Positions 52,458 through 62,056 are shown, counted from the first letter of the stretch. The stretch: 64,000 bases of DNA from Corynebacterium sp. CNJ-954 (GCF_001942345.1 NZ_MKKI01000033.1:243084-307083); one strand, 5' to 3'. The notes: generated from the letters alone by a model not told the origin. Translations and numbers: made by a program.

Positions 52458-54281
52458 CTACGCGGGATCGCTGGACGGCAGTGACTGCCGTACCGCCATA
52501 GACAGTGCGAGGCTGTTGAGCGGACCGTCGAACCGTGTGCCGTTGACGTAGACGACGGGGTCAGAGCCGACGTCTGCGTCCTGCAGGTCGAGGTTGTCGT
52601 CCTCGACCCGGTTCCGGTCGACCTGACGGGTGATCCGCTGCTCGAACTCCTCCACGTCCAGCCCGATTCGTTCGGCGGAGGACCGGACCTTCTCGGTGTC
52701 GATGTCCTCCAGGACGGTAGCGAGATCGTCGTGCATCTCCCAGAACTTGCCCTGCGCACCGGCCGCCTCCAGGGCGAGTGCCGCGGTCTGCGCCGCATCC
52801 GTGGTCGTGTGGTGCCGGAACACGATCTGCACGTCGTCTCCGACGGTGCGGTGCACCTCGCGCAGGGCGTCGGCGGTGTCGTGCCGGTAGGGGAGGTTCA
52901 TCGCTGCGTAGACGACGACACTGGCCGGGGCATCTCCGGGCCCGCGGATGTGGTCGGTGTCCGGGTTGACCTCGCGGTTGAGCACGGTACCGGCAGGGGT
53001 CGGGAGCGGACGGAAACGGTCCCCGGCACGGAAGACCAGCCAGGCCGCGAACAGCGCGAGCGCCGAGGCCATCAGCACGCCGACACGTGCCTGGTCGGCG
53101 ACGGCCTGGTCGTCGATGGCGAGGCCCACCACCAGCAGTGAGATCGTGAAGCCCATCCCCGACAACACCGCGGCGCCGGCGACACGGGGGATGTCGAGTC
53201 CCGGCAACCGGGACGACGGAATGAACCGGAGCACACAGGCGGCTGCGGTGGTGATGCCCACAGCCTTGCCGACCACGAGCCCGAGGATGACACCCCACGT
53301 CAACGTCGAGGTGAACGCATCCCCCAGAGCCTGGGGGCTCAGTGACACGCCTGCATTGGCCAGCGCGAACAACGGGACGACAAGGAAGTTCACATAGGGC
53401 GGCAGCACGGCGGACAACCGCTGGTTGAGCGGTATCGCGTAGGTGACGACCGACCGGACGCTGCGTGCCATGTCCGGCTGCGGGGCCTGCCGGAACAGGC
53501 GGAACGCCCGGGTCGCCAGCGCGATGTCACTTCTCCGCGGCGGGTAGACCGGCATCAACAGGGCGATCAGTACACCGGCCAGGGTCGCGTGGACGCCGGC
53601 GGTGTAGAAACACGCCCAGGTGTAGACACCGATCACGGCGTAGGGGAGGACCTTCCACACCTGCAGTCGCTGCAGCAGCCAGATCCCCACCAGGCCGACG
53701 ACTCCGAGAGCCAGTGCCCCCACCTTCAGGTCGTCCGTGTAGAACACGGCGATCACGGACAATGCCCCGATGTCGTCGACCACCGCAAGGGCCAGCAGGA
53801 AGATGCGTAGTCGCGGCGCATTCCGCGGTCCGATGAGCGCCAGCATGCCGAGAGCGAAGGCGGTGTCGGTAGAGATGACCGACCCCCACGCCGACGCGAA
53901 GTCCTCGCCGTGGGTGATGACGAGGAAGATCAGGGCGGGGGCGACGAGACCACCGATTGCCGCGACGACCGGGAGGATCGCACGCTCCTTCGTCCTCAAC
54001 TCACCGAGAGTGAGCTCACGGCGGACGTCGAGGCCGACCATCAGGAAGAAGAACGCCATCAGGCCTTCGTCGACCCAGTCACTGAAGGTGAGCGAGAACG
54101 AGAAATCCCCTGCGGAGAACCCGACCTCCGTTCCCCACACGGTGTCGTAGCTGGTGCCGATGTTCGCCCAGACCAGGGCTGCCACCGTGGCAGCTATCAG
54201 GGCGAAAGCCGAGTACGTCTCATTGTTCAGTGCACGCCTGACAACCGCCTTCCGGTGCAGGCTGCGACGGTAGTCGACCAC
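52458..54281 (-). CDS. nhaA: NhaA-type Na+/H+ antiporter fused to a thioredoxin-like domain
   Basis: A 607-residue protein. Residues 1-about 420 are NhaA: AFFFLMVGLDVRREL, SVISTDTAFALGMLALIG, LALAVVDDIGALSVIAVFY (the paired Asp of the transport site) and GIWLLQR. It exchanges sodium for protons for pH and salt homeostasis. From about 430, after VNPDTDHIRGPGDAP, comes a DsbA-like domain, as in other actinobacterial NhaA proteins, but the expected CPxC is replaced: YAAMNLPYRHDT has no cysteine. The domain is therefore probably structural. The GTG start has GGGGA upstream. It precedes the membrane-protein gene on the same strand. Confidence 0.93.
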   Translation of the reverse strand: MVDYRRSLHRKAVVRRALNNETYSAFALIAATVAALVWANIGTSYDTVWGTEVGFSAGDFSFSLTFSDWVDEGLMAFFFLMVGLDVRRELTLGELRTKERAILPVVAAIGGLVAPALIFLVITHGEDFASAWGSVISTDTAFALGMLALIGPRNAPRLRIFLLALAVVDDIGALSVIAVFYTDDLKVGALALGVVGLVGIWLLQRLQVWKVLPYAVIGVYTWACFYTAGVHATLAGVLIALLMPVYPPRRSDIALATRAFRLFRQAPQPDMARSVRSVVTYAIPLNQRLSAVLPPYVNFLVVPLFALANAGVSLSPQALGDAFTSTLTWGVILGLVVGKAVGITTAAACVLRFIPSSRLPGLDIPRVAGAAVLSGMGFTISLLVVGLAIDDQAVADQARVGVLMASALALFAAWLVFRAGDRFRPLPTPAGTVLNREVNPDTDHIRGPGDAPASVVVYAAMNLPYRHDTADALREVHRTVGDDVQIVFRHHTTTDAAQTAALALEAAGAQGKFWEMHDDLATVLEDIDTEKVRSSAERIGLDVEEFEQRITRQVDRNRVEDDNLDLQDADVGSDPVVYVNGTRFDGPLNSLALSMAVRQSLPSSDPA

Positions 54282-54385
54282 GGGAATCCCCCTTCGGCCC
54301 CGAGGGCTCAGTGTTGTGCGGATGAAACATCATCGACTGTACGCCGGGCGCCGTCCAGTCCGGTCGGAGGGTTCGCGGGGCCCAG

Positions 54386-56266
54386 TCAGGTACGGGGAGA
54401 GCCCTCCTTGCTCGTCGTGGCCTCCCCTTCGCCTTCGCCTTCTCCTTCCCCTTCCTCGGCCTGGTCGGCCGTGGCGTCGGTGTACCACTCGCTGTAGGCG
54501 GGGTCCGAGCTGTCAAAGTTGGCCCCGGCACCTTCGTCGGACGCCACGGCGTCCACCCCGAAGACGAAGTCGTCACCGTGCTCGTCGATACCGCGTCGCA
54601 GGCCCTTGGTGATGGCGGCCCGGGCGTAGCGGCGGCGGATCGTCGCCGGGTCTGTCGAGAGGTCCTTCGCCCACGAGACCATCATCCCGACGATGATCAG
54701 TGCGAACGGCAGGGAGCAGGACACCATGATCGACTGGAGGCCGGACAAAGCGTTCTCCCCTCCCGCCAGCAGCAGGAACATGGCGATCAGGCCCAGAGCG
54801 GCACCCCAGACGATGGTCACGGAGCGTGAAGGCACGGCGCGACCGGACTGCGACATCGAGCCCATCACCACCGTGGCGGAGTCGGCGGCGGTGACGAAGA
54901 AGATGATCACGGCGACGATCACGACGACAGATGTGACCGCAGCGAGCGGCAGGTTGTCCATGATGTCGAACATCACGTTTTCGCCGGAGTCCTTGATCTC
55001 CAGGCCGAGGCCGTCGAGGGTCATCTTGATCGCCGTACCGCCGAACAGGACGTACCAGGCGATGGATATCAGGGACGGCACGAGCACGACGACAACCACG
55101 AACTGGCGGATCGTCCGGCCCTTGGAGATCTTCGCGATGAACAGTCCGACGAAGGGCGACCATGAGATCCACCACGCCCAGAAAAGCATCGTCCAGGACG
55201 TCACGAACTCCTGTTCCACCTCGCCCTGGCTGGCGTTGACCTGGATCAACGACAGGAAGTTCTCGAAGAACGCGTAGATCGAGGTGGGCAGCAGATCGAG
55301 GAGGAAGACCGTCGGTCCGGCGATGAGCACGAATGCCCCGAGGCCGATGACCAGACCCATGTTGAGGTTCGAGAGGAAACGGATGCCGCGTTTGACCCCG
55401 GTGACCGCGGAGATGATGAAGATCACCGTGAGCACCGCCATGGCGACGACCACGAATCCGTCACCCTCCAGATCCTTGCCGGTGAGGATCGAGGTCCCCG
55501 TCCGCAGCTGGAGGGCACCGATGCCCAGAGATGTCGCGGTGCCGAAGAGTGTCACCAACACGGCGGCGACATCGATCAGTTTGCCGAGCGGACGGTTCGG
55601 CCCGTCGGGGAAGACAGGTTCAAATACCGCGGAGATCAGCGGCACCCGCCCACGACGGTAGGTGGTGTAGGCGATTGCTCCACCGACCAGGGCGTAGATG
55701 CCCCAGGGTAGACTGGCCTGGTCGAGGATGGACTGGGACATCCCGGGGAGGATCGCGTCGGTGGTCCCGCCCTCTGCGTCGGTGGCAGGGCCCGGTTCGA
55801 GGAAGTGCTGCAGCGGTTCCATCGGCCCGTAGAAGATCAGACCGATGCCCAGTCCAGCGGCAAAGAGCATGGATATCCACGACAGGGTGGAGTAGTCTGG
55901 TTCCGCATCGTCCGGTCCGAGACGGATATGCCCGGTCGGACGGAAAGCGATGACGAACATGAACACCATGCAGGACACCGCGACCACGCCGTAGAACCAT
56001 CCGAGATTCTTGACCACCCAGGTCTGCATCGTGGAGCCCACCGAGGCGATGTTGTCGGGGGCGAACGCGGCCCAGGCGATGAACGCGACGGCGACGATCA
56101 GGGCAGTGACGAAGACACCGACCCTGGTCGGGTACTTCGTCTGCGTCTCCTCCACGCTGATACCGGGGACGAGGGCGGGGTGGACGGACTGCTCACCGGT
56201 GGCGGCGCGCTTGACCGCCTGCCCGATACGGGTGGACTGGGGTGGACGGGGGCCGGACTCGGCCAT
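54386..56266 (-). CDS. BCCT-family osmolyte transporter
   Basis: A 626-residue betaine/carnitine/choline-type carrier with 12 spans. Family marks: GLGIGLIFYGPMEPLQHFL, WWISWSPFVGLFIAKISKGRTIRQF, and FFVTAADSATVVMGSMS. A long acidic C-terminal tail (Glu/Gly repeats, TADQAEEGEGEGEGE) follows the last span; such tails take part in osmosensing in the corynebacterial carriers BetP, EctP and LcoP. The substrate (ectoine, betaine, carnitine) cannot be decided. AAAGGAA precedes the ATG at 56266. Neighbours are an OpuC-type importer and an SDR/TetR pair. Confidence 0.92.
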   Translation of the reverse strand: MAESGPRPPQSTRIGQAVKRAATGEQSVHPALVPGISVEETQTKYPTRVGVFVTALIVAVAFIAWAAFAPDNIASVGSTMQTWVVKNLGWFYGVVAVSCMVFMFVIAFRPTGHIRLGPDDAEPDYSTLSWISMLFAAGLGIGLIFYGPMEPLQHFLEPGPATDAEGGTTDAILPGMSQSILDQASLPWGIYALVGGAIAYTTYRRGRVPLISAVFEPVFPDGPNRPLGKLIDVAAVLVTLFGTATSLGIGALQLRTGTSILTGKDLEGDGFVVVAMAVLTVIFIISAVTGVKRGIRFLSNLNMGLVIGLGAFVLIAGPTVFLLDLLPTSIYAFFENFLSLIQVNASQGEVEQEFVTSWTMLFWAWWISWSPFVGLFIAKISKGRTIRQFVVVVVLVPSLISIAWYVLFGGTAIKMTLDGLGLEIKDSGENVMFDIMDNLPLAAVTSVVVIVAVIIFFVTAADSATVVMGSMSQSGRAVPSRSVTIVWGAALGLIAMFLLLAGGENALSGLQSIMVSCSLPFALIIVGMMVSWAKDLSTDPATIRRRYARAAITKGLRRGIDEHGDDFVFGVDAVASDEGAGANFDSSDPAYSEWYTDATADQAEEGEGEGEGEGEATTSKEGSPRT

Positions 56267-56315
56267 GGTCGATTCCTTTCTCGGAGGTCCCGGGAAGCCC
56301 CCGGGGGCGGGGAAG

Positions 56316-57095
56316 TTACGGCAGGCTGAGTTGCGTGGTGCGACCTCCGTCCACGGTGTAGATCTGGCCGGTGATGAACCTCGCGTCCTCGGACGCGAGG
56401 AATGCGACCAACCCGGCCACGTCCGCCGGCGACCCGGTGCGACGCAGCGGGTGGATGAGGTCCAGCCGCCGACGGAACCCGTCCGGATCCTGCGCACCGT
56501 CCACGTAACTGCGGTTGAGGTCCGTGTCGATCCAGCCCGGAGCGACGGCATTGCACCGCACACCGTGGCGGCCGGCGTCCACCGCCACAGCGCGGGTGAG
56601 GCCGTGCAGGCCTGACTTTGTCGCGCTGTAGGCGGCGTGGCCTGGATTGGCGGCCTCGCCTTCCACCGAGCCGGTGTTTACGATGCAGCCCCGGACGCTG
56701 CGCAGGTGCGGCAGCGCCGCCCGGATGAGCAGGAAGGGTGCGGTGAGATTGACCGCCAGGGCCCGGTTCCAGTCCTCGACGGGCGTCTCCTCGACCGGGG
56801 TCTCCTGCATCATCCCGGCATTGTTGACGAGGATGTCCAGACGTCCGGCCCGGGTGATGACCTCGCCGACCACCTGCGCAGGGGACGCGGGATCGGTGAG
56901 GTCGGCACTGATGCCGTACGCATCGTCGCCGCTCCGGCGCTGCACCGTGTACACCGTCGCGCCCTCGTCGCGGAGACGGTCGCTGATGGCCCGTCCGATT
57001 CCGGAACGTCCGCCGCTGACCAGGGCTACTCTGCCCTCGAACCGTCCGGTTGTCGGGCCAGTGCCCGTGTCGTTGTCAGTCACAGGGTCAGTCAC
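56316..57095 (-). CDS. Short-chain dehydrogenase/reductase near the BCCT carrier
   Basis: A 259-residue SDR: VALVSGGRSGIGRAI, LVNNAGMMQ, catalytic Ser in VNTGSVEG, YSATK, and the end ITGQIYTVDGG. It could oxidise a quaternary-amine alcohol or a simple secondary alcohol; no direct proof exists. It starts at GTG 57095 overlapping the tetR stop (GTGA), so it is translationally coupled and controlled by that TetR. The carrier gene follows 50 bp downstream on the same strand, suggesting one transcription unit of regulator, SDR and transporter. Confidence 0.9.
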   Translation of the reverse strand: MTDPVTDNDTGTGPTTGRFEGRVALVSGGRSGIGRAISDRLRDEGATVYTVQRRSGDDAYGISADLTDPASPAQVVGEVITRAGRLDILVNNAGMMQETPVEETPVEDWNRALAVNLTAPFLLIRAALPHLRSVRGCIVNTGSVEGEAANPGHAAYSATKSGLHGLTRAVAVDAGRHGVRCNAVAPGWIDTDLNRSYVDGAQDPDGFRRRLDLIHPLRRTGSPADVAGLVAFLASEDARFITGQIYTVDGGRTTQLSLP

Positions 57096-57691
57096 AGGTC
57101 TGCGTCGTCCTTTCGTCCGATCCCCTCGGCGGCGAGGGCTGCCCGGGCCGCGCGCATCGCAGCCTTGTTCGCGGTCTCCACCCCCTGGTGTCGTGCGGCC
57201 TGGGTCATCCCCTCGTGGAGCAGGAAAAGTGTGTCTGCCAGGTGACTGTTGTCCCGGTCCGGGGCCACGTGGTCGAGACGCCGACGGAATTCCCCGGTCA
57301 TCCTGTTCTTGTGGGCGGAGACCACGTCGGCGACAGCGGTACTGGAGGGGTACTCGGACAGTGCGTTCATGTACAGGCACCCGATGTTCGCCACCTGGTC
57401 CAGCCAGTCCCGCAGCCGGACGAGCGGGTGGAGGACATGACCTATGCCCTCCTCAGGGCCTCCGGCGAGCCAGACCGTGTACGCGCGGTCGCGGTAGTCG
57501 AGCGCCCCGACCACCATTGACTCCCGACTGGGGAAGTACTTGTAGAGCGTCCGGAGCGAGACACCACTCCAGTCCCTGAGTTCGTTCACCGATCTCCCGG
57601 CAAAGCCTCGTTCGGCGAAGCCGCGTTCGAGCCCGGCGGCGATGCGGTCGCGGGCGTCGGAGGGTTCGGGGAGTGGTGTGGCGGCAGTCAC
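57092..57691 (-). CDS. TetR-family regulator of the SDR/BCCT unit
   Basis: A 199-residue repressor: RDRIAAGLERGFAERGFAGRS and RDWSGVSLRTLYKYFPSR give the TetR HTH. The sensor domain carries one cysteine (NIGCLYMNAL). The start is GTG 57691; a perfect 5-8-5 palindrome lies 12 bases upstream, the place for autorepression. The stop overlaps the SDR start. Confidence 0.9.
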   Translation of the reverse strand: MTAATPLPEPSDARDRIAAGLERGFAERGFAGRSVNELRDWSGVSLRTLYKYFPSRESMVVGALDYRDRAYTVWLAGGPEEGIGHVLHPLVRLRDWLDQVANIGCLYMNALSEYPSSTAVADVVSAHKNRMTGEFRRRLDHVAPDRDNSHLADTLFLLHEGMTQAARHQGVETANKAAMRAARAALAAEGIGRKDDADL

Positions 57692-57702
57692 GACGAACAA
57701 GG

Positions 57703-57720
57703 GTAGAGCGATTGTTCTAC
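57703..57720. promoter_or_regulatory. Operator-like palindrome before tetR
   Basis: GTAGA and TCTAC enclose 8 bases (GCGATTGT), a perfect 5-8-5 inverted repeat just before the GTG of the TetR gene. The size suits a single TetR dimer. Confidence 0.6.
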
Positions 57721-57746
57721 TGGGGCAAAGTGACGACGTCGGGAGG

Positions 57747-58244
57747 TCAGCTCCCGTCTGCGGTCCGGTCGGTGAGCTGACGCTCGTACTCCTTGAGCAA
57801 CCTGCGACGTTCACGGTCGGCGTTCCACCGTTCGGTGACGTCCCGCATGATCGCGGCAACTCCGTCGATCCGCCCCTCGGGATCCTTGAGGATCACGATG
57901 GAGAACTCCAGTGAGATGCGGTGGCCGTCCTTGGTGACCCCGGGTGCGGACAGCGGTGATGCGCCGTACCTCGTGGTGCCGGTTTCCATCACCCGGTCCC
58001 AGCCCTGCCAGTGGGGTGTACGGAGTCGCTCGGGGATGATGAGCTCGAGGGACTGGCCCACGGCCTCGTCGGACCGGTAGCCGAACATGATTTCGGCACC
58101 GTGATTCCACAGGCGGATCGTTCCGGACCGGTCGGCGTAAATCACCGCGTCAAGCGTGGATTCTTCGATGATTCGTCGAGGAATTTCTGACGCGGGAGCT
58201 TTCCTGTCATTGGTTTCCACGGAATTCTCCTCACCTGGCGACAT
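57747..58244 (-). CDS. Single-PAS-domain protein
   Basis: A 165-residue protein that is essentially one PAS domain: LDAVIYADRSGTIRLWNHGAEIMFGY, then ELIIPERLRTPHWQGW, and the PAC end AIMRDVTERW. A charged coiled-coil tail follows. There is no kinase, HTH or membrane segment, so it should act by binding a ligand and a partner protein. The start ATG is at 58244. It lies between the tetR gene and the OpuC-type operon and is not obviously part of either. Confidence 0.85.
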   Translation of the reverse strand: MSPGEENSVETNDRKAPASEIPRRIIEESTLDAVIYADRSGTIRLWNHGAEIMFGYRSDEAVGQSLELIIPERLRTPHWQGWDRVMETGTTRYGASPLSAPGVTKDGHRISLEFSIVILKDPEGRIDGVAAIMRDVTERWNADRERRRLLKEYERQLTDRTADGS

Positions 58245-58469
58245 TACATGTTTTGTTAGTGAATATACGCCACCGGATGCTGTGTTCGGTAACGGGCGCC
58301 GGGCTGGAGGGGGCTCGCCGACGGGGCGCCGGAGAGTGATTCTGCAGCGTACGGTTTCGGTGGGGCCGGTGGTGGCTCAGTTGCAGTATCGGGCGCACCC
58401 GCCTACCGTTGATCCGGTATGTGATCCACAGCACTACTATTCTTACTGCCGACGAATCGACGTGAACCA

Positions 58470-59111
58470 GTGAATGAATTCATCTCCTCACGATGGACGG
58501 ACATTCTCTTCCGTTCTTATCAACATGCGAGTCTGGTGATTCAGGCTCTGATTCTCGCCACCGTCGTGGCACTGGTGATTGCCGTGATCGTCACGCGGTA
58601 CCGGGGCCTGTCTCCGGTGGCCAATGCGGTGTCGGCGGTCGGGTTGACGATCCCGTCCCTGGCGCTGCTCGGCCTGGTGATCCCGCTGGTCGGTATCGGT
58701 ACCCTGCCGTCGGTGTTCATCGTCGTGTTCTTCGCCGTCCTGCCCATCCTGCGCAACGCGATCGTCGGGCTGCAGCAGATCCCCGCCGAACTCATCGAGG
58801 CGGCGCGTGGGCAGGGGATGAATGCGGCCTCGATTCTGCTCCGCGTCCGGCTCCCACTGGCGTGGCCGGTGATCATGACGGGCATCAGGGTTTCCACCCA
58901 GATGTCGATGGGAGTCGCTGCCATCGCCGCTTACGCCCTGGGGCCGGGGCTCGGCGGATACATATTCACCGGGCTCAGCCAGATCGGCAGCGCCAACGCA
59001 CTCTATTACACCCTGGTGGGGACGATCGGCGTGATTATCGTCGCGCTGATTCTGGACGCCGTCCTCGTCCTGCTGGGCCGACTGACAACCTCGAAGGGGC
59101 TCCGCGCATGA
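58470..59111 (+). CDS. OpuC-type ABC permease, first
   Basis: A 213-residue permease with five to six spans and the EAA motif ELIEAARGQGMNAASILLRVRLPLA that docks to the ATPase. The sequence matches OpuCB/OpuBB-like permeases for glycine betaine, carnitine or choline. The ATPase gene starts four bases before its stop. It is the first gene of a four-gene importer operon. Confidence 0.92.
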   Translation: MNEFISSRWTDILFRSYQHASLVIQALILATVVALVIAVIVTRYRGLSPVANAVSAVGLTIPSLALLGLVIPLVGIGTLPSVFIVVFFAVLPILRNAIVGLQQIPAELIEAARGQGMNAASILLRVRLPLAWPVIMTGIRVSTQMSMGVAAIAAYALGPGLGGYIFTGLSQIGSANALYYTLVGTIGVIIVALILDAVLVLLGRLTTSKGLRA

Positions 59112-60253
59112 CGAACGACCGACAGAACTCAGGTGCGGAGATTGAACTCTCCGGCATCACGAAGCGCTATTCCGGGCAGGACGCAGCAGCCGTCGAGGAC
59201 CTCAACCTCACGATTCCCGCCGGCGAGACCGTCATGTTCGTCGGACCGTCCGGTTGCGGTAAGACGACCTCGTTGAAGATGATCAACCGGCTGATCGAAC
59301 CGTCGGAGGGGATCATCAAGATCGGCGGGGAGGATGTCACGAAGAAGAACCCCACGGAGCTGCGGCGCAGCGTCGGTTATGTCATCCAGGGTGGCGGTCT
59401 GCTGCCGCACATGACCGTCGCGCAGAACATCGGCCTGGTGCCCGGACTGCTGAAATGGGAGAAGAAGCGGATCACCGACCGCGTGGACGAGTTGCTCGAC
59501 CTGGTGGGACTGGATCCGGCGACCTACCGCCACCGTTTCCCCAGGGAACTGTCGGGTGGGCAGCAGCAGCGCGTCGGCGTGGCCCGCGGGTTGGCTGCCG
59601 ACCCGCCCGTCCTCCTCATGGACGAGCCTTTCGGCGCCGTGGACCCGATCACGCGTCAACGACTGCAGGACGAACTGATCAGCCTGCAGAATGAGCTGCA
59701 CAAGACGATCGTGTGCGTCACCCACGACATCGATGAGGCGGTGAAGCTCGGCGACCGGATCCTGGTGCTCAAGGAGCAGGCGCGTATCGCCCAGTACGAC
59801 ACCCCGGACCAGATCCTCGGTAACCCCTCCGACGACTACGTGGCCGACTTCGTGGGCTCCGGTTCGAAGCTCAAGCAGCTGTCCCTGCTGCGTGTGGACG
59901 ACGTGGGGGTCGAAGACTTTCCGACCTGCACGATCGGGGAAGACTCCGCCGAGGTCGTGCAGCGGGTCAGGGACAAAGGGAAAGACAGCGTCATCATCCT
60001 CGACGAGCGCAACCGTCCGCGGGACTGGGTCTGGTTGCGCACCCTGCAATCCCGCAGTACGGTTCCGGCGCCGGACCTCGACCTGGAGACCACCGTGGAG
60101 CGGCGGTCCACCGTCAACGATGCACTCGATTCCATGCTCGTCTCCAGCCATGGCGGAGCCATCGTGACCGACCGTGGCCGCTACGCCGGAGTGATCTACT
60201 ACGAGGCGGTCACCGAGTACATCCGTGCCCTCAACTCCGACGGAGGGCAGTAG
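59108..60253 (+). CDS. Glycine betaine/carnitine/choline ABC transporter ATPase with CBS domains
   Basis: A 381-residue ATPase: Walker A GPSGCGKTTS, signature LSGGQQQRVGVARGLA, Walker B VLLMDEPFGAVDP, H-loop CVTHDIDEA. The last 130 residues form a pair of CBS-like motifs (VIILDERNRPRDW and GGAIVTDRGRYAGVIYYEAV), the osmosensing part in OpuA/OpuC systems. It overlaps the first permease by four bases. Confidence 0.95.
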   Translation: MTNDRQNSGAEIELSGITKRYSGQDAAAVEDLNLTIPAGETVMFVGPSGCGKTTSLKMINRLIEPSEGIIKIGGEDVTKKNPTELRRSVGYVIQGGGLLPHMTVAQNIGLVPGLLKWEKKRITDRVDELLDLVGLDPATYRHRFPRELSGGQQQRVGVARGLAADPPVLLMDEPFGAVDPITRQRLQDELISLQNELHKTIVCVTHDIDEAVKLGDRILVLKEQARIAQYDTPDQILGNPSDDYVADFVGSGSKLKQLSLLRVDDVGVEDFPTCTIGEDSAEVVQRVRDKGKDSVIILDERNRPRDWVWLRTLQSRSTVPAPDLDLETTVERRSTVNDALDSMLVSSHGGAIVTDRGRYAGVIYYEAVTEYIRALNSDGGQ

Positions 60254-60255
60254 AC

Positions 60256-61014
60256 GTGGCAGGCACAGGAGGCATGGTGCGCCGGATGTCCGGGGAGGAC
60301 AAGCTCCTCATCATCGGGATCCCGGTCCTGGTGGTCGTGGTGTTCCTGGGGTGGGTCGGCTGGCGGCAGACGGCGGACCTCGGTGACGTCGAGGCACGCG
60401 CCCTCGCCTGGGACAGCGTACTGACCATGGCACGACAGCACATTGTGCTCGTCATTCTCTGCGCAGTGCTGGTCATGGTCACCGCCGTGCCCGCCGGTAT
60501 TCTGTTGACCCGACGGCGCACACCGGTGCTGTCTATGTTGACCACGCTCATCGGCAATATCGGTCAGTCGGCCCCCGTTATCGGTGTGATCGTGCTGCTG
60601 GCCATCTGGCTGGGATTCGGTACACCCACCGCCGTGCTCTCGTTGAGCATCTACGCGTTCCTGCCGGTGCTGGCGAACACGGTCACGGGGCTCACCGGCG
60701 TGGACCGCAATCTCGTCGAAGCGGCCAGAGGCATGGGTATGTCGCCGGTACAGGTGTTGTTCCGGGTGGAGTTGCCGTTGGCGTTGCCGGTGATCATGAC
60801 CGGGGCGAGGACCGCGCTGGTGCTGCTGGTGGGAGCCGGAGCATTCGCGACATTCATCGACGCCGGCGGGCTCGGCGCACTGATCCAGACGGGGATCACC
60901 CTGTACCGGTTCCCCGTCCTGGTTTCCGGGGCGATCCTGATCGCGCTGCTCGCTCTGCTCGTGGAATGGGTGGGCCGGCTCCTGGAAGTCGCGCTGACCC
61001 CGAAGGGACTGTGA
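60256..61014 (+). CDS. OpuC-type ABC permease, second
   Basis: A 252-residue permease with a long N-terminal span and the EAA loop NLVEAARGMGMSPVQVLFRVELPLALP. It forms the channel with the first permease. The start is GTG 60256, two bases after the ATPase stop; an internal ATG (MSGEDKLL) is possible. It is followed by the substrate-binding lipoprotein. Confidence 0.92.
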   Translation: MAGTGGMVRRMSGEDKLLIIGIPVLVVVVFLGWVGWRQTADLGDVEARALAWDSVLTMARQHIVLVILCAVLVMVTAVPAGILLTRRRTPVLSMLTTLIGNIGQSAPVIGVIVLLAIWLGFGTPTAVLSLSIYAFLPVLANTVTGLTGVDRNLVEAARGMGMSPVQVLFRVELPLALPVIMTGARTALVLLVGAGAFATFIDAGGLGALIQTGITLYRFPVLVSGAILIALLALLVEWVGRLLEVALTPKGL

Positions 61015-61021
61015 TCGACCC

Positions 61022-62014
61022 ATGACAACGACGAGAACTGATATTCCACGAACCAGCGGACGGGTCCGGATCCTCGCGCTACTGACCGCACTGTCGGCGA
61101 TGTTGGTGTCGGCCTGTGGGCTCGGCACCGCCGGCGGCTACAGTCCCAGCGGCACGCTCTCCGGCGATCTGGAGGACGTGGACCTCTCCGGGGCGTCGGT
61201 GGCGGTGGGGTCGAAGAACTTCACCGAGCAGATTCTGCTGGGCAAGATGGCCGTGATCCTCTTCCAGTCTGCAGGCGCGGACGTGCAGGACCTGACGAAC
61301 ATCCCGGGCTCCTCCAGCGCACGTCAGGCCATGATCGAGGGCGACGTGAACATGCAGTGGGAGTACACGGGCAGTGCCTGGACGACCTACCTCAACCACG
61401 ACGACCCCATTCCGGATGAACGGAAGCAGTATGAGGCCGTCCGTGACGAGGAGAAGGCCAACGGACTGGTGTGGCTTCCCCCGGCACCGATGAACAACAC
61501 CTACGGTTTCGCCACCACCAAGGAAGTCGCTGACAGGCTCGATGTGTCGACGCTCTCGGACATGGCGAAGGTCCCGCGGGCGGACCGTACGTTGTGCGTG
61601 GAGTCGGAGTTCGCGAACCGGAACGACGGTCTGATCCCGATGCTCGAGGCGTACGGGCTGTCTCCGGCGGATGTCGACCAGTCCTTGATGGACACCGGTG
61701 CCGTCTATGCCGCGACGGCGGGCGGCACCTGTAATTTCGGTGAGGTGTTCACCACCGACGGACGCATCAAGGCACTTGACCTGCAGATCCTCGAAGACGA
61801 CAAGCAGTTCTTCCCGAAGTACAACCTGTCGGCCGTTGTCGCTCAGGGCCTCATCGACGACTACCCGCAGATCGCGGACCTGTTCGCCCCGGTCTCGGAG
61901 AAGCTCGATGACGAGACTCTCATCGACCTGAACGCGAGGATCGACGTGGACGGTGAAGAGCCGACCGACGTCGCCTGGGACTGGCTGCGCGACGAAGGGT
62001 TCATCGACGGGTAG
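61022..62014 (+). CDS. OpuC-type substrate-binding lipoprotein
   Basis: A 330-residue protein: signal with lipobox LVSAC (residues 28-32), then a QAT-type binding domain (VAVGSKNFTEQILLGKMAVIL, GDVNMQWEYTGSAW, TNGLV-like KANGLVWLPPAPMNNTYGF). This is the OpuCC/ProX-like family that binds glycine betaine, carnitine or choline through aromatic residues. It completes the permease-ATPase-permease-receptor importer. Confidence 0.93.
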   Translation: MTTTRTDIPRTSGRVRILALLTALSAMLVSACGLGTAGGYSPSGTLSGDLEDVDLSGASVAVGSKNFTEQILLGKMAVILFQSAGADVQDLTNIPGSSSARQAMIEGDVNMQWEYTGSAWTTYLNHDDPIPDERKQYEAVRDEEKANGLVWLPPAPMNNTYGFATTKEVADRLDVSTLSDMAKVPRADRTLCVESEFANRNDGLIPMLEAYGLSPADVDQSLMDTGAVYAATAGGTCNFGEVFTTDGRIKALDLQILEDDKQFFPKYNLSAVVAQGLIDDYPQIADLFAPVSEKLDDETLIDLNARIDVDGEEPTDVAWDWLRDEGFIDG

Positions 62015-62056
62015 GGTCGAGACACCGCACTGAGGAGGGTACTCACGGGCCGGGTA

